Below, piece after piece: positions 29,201-36,563 of a stretch of 64,000 nt of DNA (its first letter is position 1; each line of letters opens with the position of its first letter). The stretch comes from Pedobacter aquatilis (GTDB lineage: Bacteria > Bacteroidota > Bacteroidia > Sphingobacteriales > Sphingobacteriaceae): the NCBI RefSeq assembly GCF_030409415.1, contig NZ_JAUFPW010000036.1, positions 124,001-188,000 on the forward strand. The letters are read 5' to 3'. The position numbers and the translations under genes are program-made. Below the pieces are notes generated by a model. That model worked only from the letters and a program-made list of their open reading frames with translations, made no database searches and was not told where the DNA came from.

Positions 29201-29825
29201 GATGATGCGAGGCCAAAATAATCACCTTATCTTTATTACGCTCTAACAATTCCTCCATTCTAACGATTACCTCATCTTTCGTCCTACATTCACACTCTCC
29301 GCTTGGGTTTGATTTATTGTATGGAAAAAGCCACCATTCGCTATCATAAGCAATAATTGTTAGTTTATCAGTTAAGTTAATTGCAACCGGATCTGGGCAG
29401 CCATTCTGCGGAATAAGCTTTAATAATGGATCATTCTGCAATTTCAAATAATCATCCTGTGCCTTAATTTTTGCCAAGCCCTTTGGCCCAGATTTATCCC
29501 AATCGTGGTTACCGGGAATAAAATAAACTGTAGCGCCTTTTTCTCGCATTGGTATAAATTGCGATTGCAATATTTTCTTAGTATCTTCTTCTTCTATACT
29601 ACCTGGCAAGCCCATTCCGGTCGGGTAAATGTTATCACCTAAATATAAAACAGTCGTTTTTTTTGGGATAATTTGTTTGGCAGCATTCTTTAAATCCTGC
29701 GTTTGCGCTGAATTCATTTCTCCAGCATCACCAAAAAGTATAATGCGATGCTTTACTTCATTTTGTGCAAATGAAATAAGCCCAGTAAAAATGAATAATA
29801 TGCTTAGGGTAAGATTTCTGATCAT
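26220..29825 (-). CDS. Fusion: metallophosphoesterase + kinase-like region + outer-membrane beta-barrel (1201 aa)
   Basis: A 1201-residue exported protein (signal peptide to residue 20, LISFAQ). Residues 25-330 are a calcineurin-like phosphoesterase with GDAG, GDNIYPTG, GNHDW, ASHHPF and AGHEHG. Residues about 440-650 contain YVLRSVEKYP (possible nucleotide-binding lysine), LLGDWDRHEDQW near 572 and PRDRDQVFF near 597, resembling the catalytic DRH and metal-binding DxD of FAM20/PI3K-like kinases. From about residue 870 to the end is a BamA/ShlB-like surface-antigen barrel closing with a terminal tyrosine. It lies in the same strand and region as ppk1. Substrate unknown. Confidence 0.85.
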   Translation of the reverse strand: MIRNLTLSILFIFTGLISFAQNEVKHRIILFGDAGEMNSAQTQDLKNAAKQIIPKKTTVLYLGDNIYPTGMGLPGSIEEEDTKKILQSQFIPMREKGATVYFIPGNHDWDKSGPKGLAKIKAQDDYLKLQNDPLLKLIPQNGCPDPVAINLTDKLTIIAYDSEWWLFPYNKSNPSGECECRTKDEVIVRMEELLERNKDKVIILASHHPFQSYGPHGGYFNLRNHLFPLTSLNKNLYIPMPVLGSVYPFLRSTLLSPEDLNHPAYKEMIKSVNGVFGDYKNVTYVAGHEHGLQLIKSKQLQIVSGSGSKVSPNKQGKNSLFHEMQQGYVVADQLMNNDMRYEYYIYADTGVKRVYSYTKKFEVLTAKERNRLKPIIADSITIRIKPEYDSVGRFHRWLFGENFRKEYAAKTKVPVLRISKIAGGLKATQRGGGNQSRSLRLEDKNGKEYVLRSVEKYPEVLLPAGLRETFAKDIIKDNMSAQHPFSALVVPELAKAGGIYHTNPIIGWVSPDDNLGEYESVFANTLCLLEEREPVGESDSSPKMDKKLTDDNDNKLNGPAWVKARALDVLLGDWDRHEDQWRWKETKKDGDSYYTPVPRDRDQVFFMSDGIIQRFTQSSSLLPMMQGYEREIKDINWFLWEGREISSRWTANIDEKEWDKIVADFCANYNDDVFEKALKKLPEPSYTLHHDAFLNQLRARVKALPKLMNDYYHFFNRIVDIEVTNKNEKIVITDNGEKGLRVKINKISKEGNIKGELYDRKFDPKVTKELRIYMHNGHDSLYLDNKTSDIKLRIIGGKGDKFYDFANSNGPVKLYGRTTKATYSGGAEKKISKIISNDTSNFSYVPKDMYRRSSINLNAGYNNDDGILLGLIYKQTNPGFRKQPYGNSQTISFLHSFSTRAFRFNYRGEWIKALGEGDFILKADAFAPNNTQNFFGLGNDTHFDERGDDIRYYRSRFNLYQVDPSIRWRRPKSTFSIGPSFQYYKLDHDDNIGRFIENTAQLHSSDSLTIKNEKMFAGAIVNFTNNTRDNDLLPTLGSFVDFKLTGYKGINKYSNSFGQFTASIALYKNLDGRKNFILADRFGGGITVGKPAFYQAQFLGGQGNLLGFRQFRFAGEHSFYNNLELRAKLGDLVSYILPGQVGLIGFYDVGRVWKRGEASQTWHHGVGGGAYFAPASLTVLRFVMGHSVDGWYPYVSINFRY

Positions 29826-29864
29826 AAAGTTTGTTTGTTATAAAACTATAACATAAAAAATAAT

Positions 29865-29892
29865 AAGCCGCTTTTTAGTTAGGAAGCGACTT
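29865..29892 (-). terminator. Hairpin after the SdiA-regulated-like gene
   Basis: AAGCCGCTT (29865-29873) faces AAGCGACTT (29884-29892) with one mismatch and a 10-base loop. Read on the minus strand the hairpin is followed by TATTATTTTTT, fitting a terminator between this gene and the phosphoesterase fusion. Confidence 0.5.
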
Positions 29893-29897
29893 TATAA

Positions 29898-30791
29898 TTA
29901 TTTCTTTAATTGAAATTCAAGGATATTTCCTGCTGATAATGTTCCGCCCTCATTAGAAATATATAAAGTATTATTCTTATCAAATGCAATTCCTTCTGGT
30001 TGATTAAAGTTGCCACCTTTTAGTGAAGCAGTGTTTTTTATTTTGAAATTGGCATCTGTAATCACAATCATTTTATTTACAGAAGATAAAATATACCATT
30101 CGTTAGTATTTTTATTTTTAGCCAATGCTGAAGGTTTAAAATTTGCCTTTTTTGCACCAGATAATTTTGCAATTTCAGTGTAAGGTAAACCAAATTCTCC
30201 ATCGGCCTTTAAAGAACCGTCATCTGCCATCGTAAATACATAAATGCTGGTTGCCTTATTTTTATCATCATTTTTGCTGTCTTTCGTTAAAACATAAATT
30301 TTATCTCCATCGGCGGCAATACCTTCATATTCGGCTTTTGGTAATAAATCTTTAACCTTTTTTACATTAGCAACTTCTGGTTTACCAATTTCTGACTGAG
30401 GGAAAATATGTAACTCACCATTACTTTTTAATATGATAAAATGATTTTTTAATATCGTTAAATCTTCATAATCGCCTTTACCACCAAATTTTGTAGATTT
30501 TGCTTCCTTATCGTCTAAGCTCAAATAAAATAAATCTCCATACTCATCCTGAATGGCATAAACCTGTTTTGAGTCACCATTATTAAACGCAATACCAGAA
30601 ATCTCAAACAAACTTTGCGGCATATTATGTTTTATCGGATTACTTAAATCGTAAGGAAAATCCGTTTTTGTTTGTTCAGTTTCCGAGGCAGTTTCGGCAT
30701 CTTTATGTTTTTCGTTAACACATGAAATGCAAAAAAAGGCAACTGATAATGCTGCAAAAAATGATAATAAGGTATATTTATAATTTCTCAT
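29898..30791 (-). CDS. SdiA-regulated-like beta-propeller lipoprotein
   Basis: I start at the ATG at 30791 (MRNYKYTLLSFFAALSVAFF), which gives a good lipoprotein signal with the cysteine in CISCVNEK; an upstream in-frame ATG would lie inside ppk1 and spoil it. The mature domain has repeated beta-propeller blades: FEISGIAFNNGDSKQVYAIQDE, YEGIAADGDKIYVLTKD and NQPEGIAFDKNNTLYISNEGG, matching the SdiA-regulated/esterase-like phytase fold. It follows ppk1 by 10 bases and is likely co-transcribed. The link with a phytase-like fold and polyphosphate genes is suggestive only. Confidence 0.78.
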   Translation of the reverse strand: MRNYKYTLLSFFAALSVAFFCISCVNEKHKDAETASETEQTKTDFPYDLSNPIKHNMPQSLFEISGIAFNNGDSKQVYAIQDEYGDLFYLSLDDKEAKSTKFGGKGDYEDLTILKNHFIILKSNGELHIFPQSEIGKPEVANVKKVKDLLPKAEYEGIAADGDKIYVLTKDSKNDDKNKATSIYVFTMADDGSLKADGEFGLPYTEIAKLSGAKKANFKPSALAKNKNTNEWYILSSVNKMIVITDANFKIKNTASLKGGNFNQPEGIAFDKNNTLYISNEGGTLSAGNILEFQLKK

Positions 30792-30801
30792 CAGATAAAA
30801 A

Positions 30802-32844
30802 TTAAGATTGATTTTGTAAAAATTTATAGATTTCGAATTGAGACGCAATAAGCGTTCCATCCTTTTTAACTGGAATATTGTTCATTTCATCATCAATATG
30901 AACAGCCTGCAAATTATCTTGTATTTGAATGCTGATGATTTCAATAATTTCTGCTTTGATTGCCTCATCATAAACCGGAAAACAAACTTCAATTCGTCTG
31001 TAGATGTTTCTGTTCATCCAATCGGCAGAACCTAAGTACACATCTTGTTTACCTAAATTGTTAAAAATAAATACGCGACCGTGTTCTAAATATCTATCTA
31101 CAATTCTGGTCACTTTAATATTTTCACTCATGCCTACAATACCGGCAATTAATCTGCAAATACTCCTAACTAACAATGTAATCTTCACCCCTGCTTGCGA
31201 TGCTTCATACAATTTATTAATTAAGGTCTTCTCTTCTAAATTATTAAGCTTAATTGTTATATGAGCATCTTTTCCAGCCTTTGCGTATTCAATTTCCCTG
31301 TTAATTAGATTTAAAAATTGCTGTTGAAGATTAAATTGAGCGACCAAAATGTGCTTAAAATTTATAAAATCATTTTTTTCTGGTTTAACTCTTTTGGCTA
31401 AAAAAATAAACAGGAGTTCAATTTCTCGTAAAATATCTTTATTAGCCGTCATTAAAATATGATCGGTATAAAATGCGGCTGTACTTTCGTTAAAATTTCC
31501 TGTGGCCAGTAAACCGGTATATTGCATCCTATCGCCAATTTGTTTTTTAACAAGCGCTACTTTTGCATGCACTTTTAAGGCGGTAACACTATAAACAATT
31601 TCTACACCCTGAGCCTTCATTTCTTTGGCCCATTTTATATTATTCGCTTCATCAAAACGGGCTTTTAATTCAACCAAAACAAAAACCTTTTTGCCGTTTT
31701 TAGCTGCGCTGATAAGTGCGTTGATAATTTTAGAATCTGTAGCAACCCGATATATCGTTAGGTAAATTTCCTTAACGCCTTTATCAATTGCAGCTTCGTT
31801 AAAAAACCTTAAAACTGTATCGTAGCTTTGATATGGAGTGTGAATGATAATGTCTTTTTTATTAATTGCATCTATCAACGAACCTGCTACTAAATCAGAA
31901 TTGCAGATTTTTGACCAGTTCTTATTCGATAATTCTGCACTTTTAACCGGAAAGGACATTAAATCTTTAAGATTGTGGTATTGCCCACCTTCTACAAGAT
32001 TAGCTTTTTTTAAATTGAAAATTTTTTTAAGCAGCTTAATAACATGTTTCGGAATACCAGGTTGATGAAGGAAACGTGTTGCTAAACCATTATCGCGTTT
32101 GGAAAGTTGAATTTCCAACTGCTCAGATAAACTGCCAGAATATTCATCTTTTAAATCGATTTCTGCATCGCGGGTAATTTTAAAGCTGAAACATCCAGTA
32201 ACTTCAACATCTTTGAATACTACATCGAGATGAAAACGAACAATATCATCTAAAAAAACAATAAATGTTTTATCTTCTTTATCGATTTTATAAAAACGAG
32301 GCAACTCGTCCGAAGGTATATTTAAAATGTAGGCTTTATGAACATTGCCTTCTTGAGTGGTTACTAAAAAATATAAATCGTTATTTGATGGAAAAAAGCT
32401 TGTTTCATCATGCACAGAAACAGGCTGTAAAAATGCGAGAACCTGACTTAAAAAATACCTTCTGATTTCCTTTTCAATCTCACCTGGAAAATTATGACCG
32501 TAAATGAGTTCGATTTTATGTTCCTGAAGCTTCGGAATAATATCTAATTGTAAAACCTTACCATATCTTTGCTGTTGGTCTGAAATTAACTTATTGGCAG
32601 TTTTAACCAAACCAGCCTTAATATGAATATCATTATCTTCTTTATTGCTTAATTTTTCGAAGGCCAATAAGACAGGCATTCTCACCCGGTAAAATTCATC
32701 TAAATTTGAAGAAAAAATGGATAAAAATTTAATCCTTTCCAATAAGGGAACGCTTTCGCGTTCAGCTTCCATCAAAATCCGTTCGTTAAACTTAAGCCAG
32801 CTTAAATCTCTGTTAAACAATTCGCTTTTAATTATTGTATCCAT
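30802..32844 (-). CDS. ppk1: Polyphosphate kinase 1
   Basis: A 680-residue cytoplasmic or membrane-associated kinase that makes polyphosphate from ATP. The N-domain opens with NRDLSWLKFNERILMEA. The phospho-accepting histidine is in LKVHAKVALV, and the second phospholipase-D-like motif is in YLEHGRVFIFNN. YLGSADWMNRNIYRRIEV near the C-terminus is also diagnostic. Length is normal. Its ATG overlaps the stop codon of the HD-PycTM gene by one base (32844), a strong coupling. Confidence 0.97.
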   Translation of the reverse strand: MDTIIKSELFNRDLSWLKFNERILMEAERESVPLLERIKFLSIFSSNLDEFYRVRMPVLLAFEKLSNKEDNDIHIKAGLVKTANKLISDQQQRYGKVLQLDIIPKLQEHKIELIYGHNFPGEIEKEIRRYFLSQVLAFLQPVSVHDETSFFPSNNDLYFLVTTQEGNVHKAYILNIPSDELPRFYKIDKEDKTFIVFLDDIVRFHLDVVFKDVEVTGCFSFKITRDAEIDLKDEYSGSLSEQLEIQLSKRDNGLATRFLHQPGIPKHVIKLLKKIFNLKKANLVEGGQYHNLKDLMSFPVKSAELSNKNWSKICNSDLVAGSLIDAINKKDIIIHTPYQSYDTVLRFFNEAAIDKGVKEIYLTIYRVATDSKIINALISAAKNGKKVFVLVELKARFDEANNIKWAKEMKAQGVEIVYSVTALKVHAKVALVKKQIGDRMQYTGLLATGNFNESTAAFYTDHILMTANKDILREIELLFIFLAKRVKPEKNDFINFKHILVAQFNLQQQFLNLINREIEYAKAGKDAHITIKLNNLEEKTLINKLYEASQAGVKITLLVRSICRLIAGIVGMSENIKVTRIVDRYLEHGRVFIFNNLGKQDVYLGSADWMNRNIYRRIEVCFPVYDEAIKAEIIEIISIQIQDNLQAVHIDDEMNNIPVKKDGTLIASQFEIYKFLQNQS

Positions 32845-34070
32845 TAAAGTTTACCGTATGCAGCGTAAGCAACAACAAAAGCAAGAACCGCAGCAATTAA
32901 GCCAAACATAAAAATATTGTAAGCCAGGCGAATCAGTTTATATTTTCTGCCTAAAACAACTCCTTGCGAATATACATCTGTTATTAATGTTCCGTACAAG
33001 AAATCCTTATCGTTCATAACTTTAACCATACCGTCAGTATAATCTGGTAATGACATTTTATAGAAGTTACCAAAGAAGAGCAGATTCACTTTTTTCTGAT
33101 CCATTTCTTCGGGCGTAAAAACACCAGGAGGTATTGATGGACGCGTAGATAATATTGAGACCACAACACAGGTTAAGCTTACAATTAGCAATATAAAAGT
33201 TGGGATAATTAAGTTACTATGGTTATCTAACTTGTTAAGCAATAAACTCACAATCAAGGATAGCATAATCGAATTAACAGTGATTAATATATGAGCTTTA
33301 TTATCGGCCATATCACTTAGTCTTTGGTTATTTGCTGAGGTTATCCTAAACATAGTTTCAATGCCTTTATCGGGCTTATCATCCTTTTTGTCTTTCTTTT
33401 TATCTTTAGGTTGAACTATTTCTTCTGATAAATGTGTGTGCAAAGCCGGCGCTACAAAATTTACTTGAGTAGATTGTGCTGATAGTTTACTTTTTATTTT
33501 ATCGATGTTACGCTGTTTCTGATCGTTCAAAAGCAATTTCGCATAATCTGTTTGGTATTGATGAGATTCTAAAAACCGAATGTCGTCTACACGCCAATCC
33601 TTTTTACTAATATCTTTATTATAGATTAGTTCGGCTTCTTTGTGCATTAGCTTTCCTTTTTGTCTAAAATCTTCAGAACCAAGGTGAAACAAATCTGCAT
33701 CACATAAAATATCCTCAATTAAATTAGTTGGCTTTTGAGGAATTTTTGTACTTAAGATTGCGTTTGAGACCTTGAGCCTAATCTCTTCGCTCACATTTTC
33801 GTTTTCGAGGAAAATATTTGCCAGTTCTGCGCCCTTTACTTCATGATGCAGATTATCTTCAAAATAACCAGCATCATGAAACCAAGCTGCAGCTGTTACA
33901 ATGAAAAAATCTTCATCATTTAGCTGATAATGGTTGGCGATTTGTTGTGCGGCCTTTACAACACTATGTGTATGTTCAAGATTGTGATAAACCAATCTAT
34001 CATCGTGATGAGTATTGAAATAATCGTTAATATGCTTTTCTACATCAATTTGTAGTTGCTTATAATCCAT
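32844..34070 (-). CDS. HD-domain hydrolase fused to a PycTM (Pycsar effector-type) membrane module
   Basis: A 408-residue protein. The HD domain (residues 20-180) has H29/H33 in YHNLEHTHSVV, HD at 65-66 in WFHDAGYF, H75/H76 and D124/D126 in LCDADLFH, so its metal site looks complete. A charged linker (KDKKKDKKDDKPDK, 222-235) leads to the PycTM/DUF5706-like part: membrane helices at about 260-278 and 287-307 and a third at 383-404, with NQRLSDMADNKAHILITVNS before the first. It overlaps ppk1 by one base. No cyclase gene is adjacent, so a full Pycsar defence system is not shown. It may hydrolyse a nucleotide signal linked to polyphosphate or stress (inference). Confidence 0.85.
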   Translation of the reverse strand: MDYKQLQIDVEKHINDYFNTHHDDRLVYHNLEHTHSVVKAAQQIANHYQLNDEDFFIVTAAAWFHDAGYFEDNLHHEVKGAELANIFLENENVSEEIRLKVSNAILSTKIPQKPTNLIEDILCDADLFHLGSEDFRQKGKLMHKEAELIYNKDISKKDWRVDDIRFLESHQYQTDYAKLLLNDQKQRNIDKIKSKLSAQSTQVNFVAPALHTHLSEEIVQPKDKKKDKKDDKPDKGIETMFRITSANNQRLSDMADNKAHILITVNSIMLSLIVSLLLNKLDNHSNLIIPTFILLIVSLTCVVVSILSTRPSIPPGVFTPEEMDQKKVNLLFFGNFYKMSLPDYTDGMVKVMNDKDFLYGTLITDVYSQGVVLGRKYKLIRLAYNIFMFGLIAAVLAFVVAYAAYGKL

Positions 34071-34374
34071 GAGGGTAATGCTAAAAATTAAATCTGAAAT
34101 TAAGAGCGCTTAAATTCTCAATTAAAATTCCATTATTGGTATAAAATTAAGCTAATTTTCACAATAATTAGTTTTGCAATTAAGAACCATAAAAAATGTA
34201 CATTTATTTTACAATATGCATAATCATTTTTGTGGCATTATTGTTTTTTTAAAAACAGCAATTGGCTGAAAATGAATTACAAAAATTATTTGGCTAAAAA
34301 TTAGTGAAAAACTTTTTCGAAAATTGAATGCAAATTTGTAACATTGCACTCGCAAAAAACAACACGTTTTTTCA
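34071..34374. other. Intergenic region between HD-PycTM gene and tRNA
   Basis: A 304-base, very A+T-rich divergent gap. It must hold the promoters for the HD-PycTM/ppk1 operon (leftward) and the tRNA (rightward). CAAATTTG at 34331-34338 is one base off TAnnTTTG and about 37 bases before the tRNA; otherwise no clear box. Confidence 0.4.
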
Positions 34375-34448
34375 GGGCCTATAGCTCAGTTGGTTAGAGT
34401 AGAAGACTCATAATCTTTTGGTCGCTGGTTCGAGCCCAGCTGGGCCCA
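34375..34448 (+). tRNA. tRNA with anticodon CAT (elongator Met or Ile2)
   Basis: A 74-base cloverleaf. Acceptor GGGCCTA pairs with TGGGCCC (one T:G), the D arm is GCTC...GAGT, the anticodon stem GAAGA/TCTTT encloses loop CTCATAA, and the T arm is GCTGG-TTCGAGC-CCAGC. A discriminator A follows and no CCA is encoded. The anticodon is CAT. The TTTTGGTCGCTGG segment recalls tRNA-Ile2 (lysidine-modified), so identity is open between Met and Ile2. It lies alone; a strong hairpin terminator follows. Confidence 0.93.
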
Positions 34449-34460
34449 CTAATAAAAATC

Positions 34461-34490
34461 GCCCCTTGAAACACTCTCAAGGGGCTTTTT
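34461..34490 (+). terminator. Intrinsic terminator of the tRNA gene
   Basis: GCCCCTTGA (34461-34469) pairs perfectly with TCAAGGGGC (34477-34485), loop of 7, then TTTTT. Also usable in part by the leftward VOC gene that ends at 34500. Confidence 0.8.
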
Positions 34491-34499
34491 AATGTATTG

Positions 34500-34886
34500 T
34501 CAGGAATTATACTCTAAAACTGATAAGATATTTCCAGAAGGGTCAGTAAACCAGGCAATACTTGGTCCTTCATTACCGCGAGAAATACCCTTTTCATCGG
34601 TTTTTATATATTCAGTATGGTATTGTTCAAATTCTACACCCTTGGCAATTAACTCATCAACCGTTTTTTCAAGATTTTCAACAGGAAAGTTTAATACAGT
34701 AAATGTAGCTGGCTGGTGATCTGGTTTTGGGTAGACCACCACATTTGATGTGCCCGAAATTTCGAGCTCTATAATTCCCATTGGATTATCCTTAACGCTT
34801 AATCCTAAAACGTTGCGATAAAAATCTGCTGCTTTCCCGATATCTTGTACGGCGAAAGAGCTAAAGACTTGTGATTCTTTTAACAT
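34500..34886 (-). CDS. VOC (glyoxalase/bleomycin-resistance) superfamily protein
   Basis: A 128-residue protein with paired beta-alpha-beta-beta-beta units. FSSFAVQDIGKAADFYRNVLGL near the N-terminus and SIAWFTDPSGNILSVLEY at the C-terminus are VOC signatures. Metal-binding residues of true glyoxalase I are not clearly all present, so the reaction is unknown. It lies 16 bases downstream of a DinB-superfamily gene, likely one transcript. Confidence 0.88.
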   Translation of the reverse strand: MLKESQVFSSFAVQDIGKAADFYRNVLGLSVKDNPMGIIELEISGTSNVVVYPKPDHQPATFTVLNFPVENLEKTVDELIAKGVEFEQYHTEYIKTDEKGISRGNEGPSIAWFTDPSGNILSVLEYNS

Positions 34887-34902
34887 AATAATATATTTAG
34901 GG

Positions 34903-35379
34903 TTATGATGATCTCCAGATGCCCAACAAACGTCGGATAACTACAATTTCAGCAGTATGATAAGCATTATGATCTGCAATTTGCAAAGCCTCCCGCAGAA
35001 TGGTTTGCCCGCTTCCGTGAGGGATGCGCTCGAATAAATCTTTAGATTCAAGCAATTCGATAAAGGCTTCCAAATCATGCCTTATCTGCTTTAAACAATC
35101 ATCCCATTCCGCCTGGCTTCTTGGGGCAGCATCTTTCGCCCAATATTCATCAGGCCATTTAGGAGAAACATGGTTGCCATCCTTACTAAATTCCAGCATA
35201 TCCCATTGCGCTATTCTGATATGATCTGTAAGTTGCCAAATGCTATAAGGCAAACCATGTGGTTTTTGCCCGAGTAATTCAAAAGGTATATCTGCCACCG
35301 CATCCTTCAATCCCGCGTGTGCAGTGCCACCATCCAACAACTTCTTAAGTTCGGCAATCAGTAAGTCTCTACTTTCCAT
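34903..35379 (-). CDS. DinB-superfamily (four-helix metal-binding) protein
   Basis: A 158-residue protein with the DinB/YfiT fold: SIWQLTDHIRIAQWDMLEF (first histidine) and ALQIADHNAYHTAEIVVIRRLLG (HxxxH at the C-terminus) provide three metal-binding histidines. Family members are thiol-transfer or DNA-damage-related enzymes, often using bacillithiol or similar thiols. It is not DNA polymerase IV. Co-transcribed with the VOC gene. Confidence 0.85.
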   Translation of the reverse strand: MESRDLLIAELKKLLDGGTAHAGLKDAVADIPFELLGQKPHGLPYSIWQLTDHIRIAQWDMLEFSKDGNHVSPKWPDEYWAKDAAPRSQAEWDDCLKQIRHDLEAFIELLESKDLFERIPHGSGQTILREALQIADHNAYHTAEIVVIRRLLGIWRSS

Positions 35380-35492
35380 ATTATAGCTGATAAATAAGCA
35401 TACAACAAACCAAGAGTATTTAGGTTTGTAAAAAATGACATGAAACTTCTGGGTGTAATTCTACTTGTATCGGGATTTAATTATTTTTGAAC

Positions 35493-36563
35493 ATGACTTA
35501 CAAGGAGCAATTTCCTATCCTGAATAACTACACTTATCTGAATACTGCAAACTCCGGTTTGCTTTCCTTAGAAATTGCAGGATGGCGTCGCAAACACGAT
35601 GAAAAATTTTTACAAGGCGGCAGTCTTTTCAGGGCAGATAGCTTAAGTGTAATGGAAACACTCAGGAAAAACCTATCTTATTTTTTCCAAGTTAAAAAGG
35701 AATGCACCTTTTTAAGTACGAATTTCTCAAGCGGATTTAATTCAATTTTAAATGGCCTGGATAGAAACCATCGCATTCTGCTATTAAAGGAAGATTATCC
35801 ATCCCTAACCTATCCAATAATGAGTCATGGATTTGAAACCTTTGAGATACAAATTGACGCTAATCTGGAGGCAAATATTCTGGAATCTATTGAAAAATTT
35901 AAGCCGACGATTTTTGCATTCAGCATGGTTCAATACATCAGCGGACTCAGAATGCAGAGTGATTTTATCAAGTTACTAAAGTCAGATTTTCCTGAATTGT
36001 TATTAGTTGGTGATGCCACTCAATTTCTGGGTACTACCGCTTTTAATTTCGAAGAATCAGGACTGGATGTTTTAATTGGTAGTGGTTACAAATGGCTTTT
36101 GGGCGGGTATGGAAATGGTTATATTTTCCTATCTGATGCCGCTAAAGAAAGCATTTATCAAAACAGAAAGAATTCAAATGCAGCAATTTCGCCTTTATTA
36201 ACCGGACGTGAATATTTATCTCTTAGCTTAGAGCCTGGTCATTTAGATAGCCTAAACTTTGGGACGCTGAATCAAGGCATAAACTATTTAAATACCGTAG
36301 GCTTTGAAAATATTGAAAAAAAAATTGGAGAATTGACTATGAAAGCAAGAATCGAATTACATAAGAGAGGCTTGCTTTTGGATTGGATGGTAGAACGAAA
36401 TGAACATTCGTCTATTATCAGTTTACCACTCGAACATGAGCTTGTTAATCGTTTGAACCAAGCTAATATTCTGGTTTCGCCAAGAGGTGCAGGCACCAGA
36501 ATATCATTTCATTTTTACAATACTGAAGATGATTTAAACCATTTACTCAAAGTTTTGGATTAG
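35493..36563 (+). CDS. PLP-dependent class V aminotransferase/C-S lyase-like enzyme (possible EgtE role)
   Basis: I choose the ATG at 35493 over the TTG two codons upstream; this gives 356 residues. It has the class V fold: TYLNTANSGLLS at the N-terminus, the PLP-contacting aspartate D174 in VGDATQF, the PLP lysine K200 in GSGYKWLLGGYG, and a C-terminal RGAGTRISFHFYN. Homologues include cysteine desulfurases and EgtE, the lyase that finishes ergothioneine synthesis. It converges on egtD with a 4-base overlap, and no other EgtE candidate is in the cluster. The EgtE role is inference. Confidence 0.8.
   Translation: MTYKEQFPILNNYTYLNTANSGLLSLEIAGWRRKHDEKFLQGGSLFRADSLSVMETLRKNLSYFFQVKKECTFLSTNFSSGFNSILNGLDRNHRILLLKEDYPSLTYPIMSHGFETFEIQIDANLEANILESIEKFKPTIFAFSMVQYISGLRMQSDFIKLLKSDFPELLLVGDATQFLGTTAFNFEESGLDVLIGSGYKWLLGGYGNGYIFLSDAAKESIYQNRKNSNAAISPLLTGREYLSLSLEPGHLDSLNFGTLNQGINYLNTVGFENIEKKIGELTMKARIELHKRGLLLDWMVERNEHSSIISLPLEHELVNRLNQANILVSPRGAGTRISFHFYNTEDDLNHLLKVLD

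Noticed and set aside
32844-34070. Complete Pycsar anti-phage system
   Set aside because: Only a PycTM-type module is present; no pyrimidine cyclase gene is adjacent, so the defence-system label is not supported.
34903-35379. DNA polymerase IV (dinB)
   Set aside because: The protein belongs to the DinB/YfiT four-helix superfamily, which shares only the name with the polymerase.
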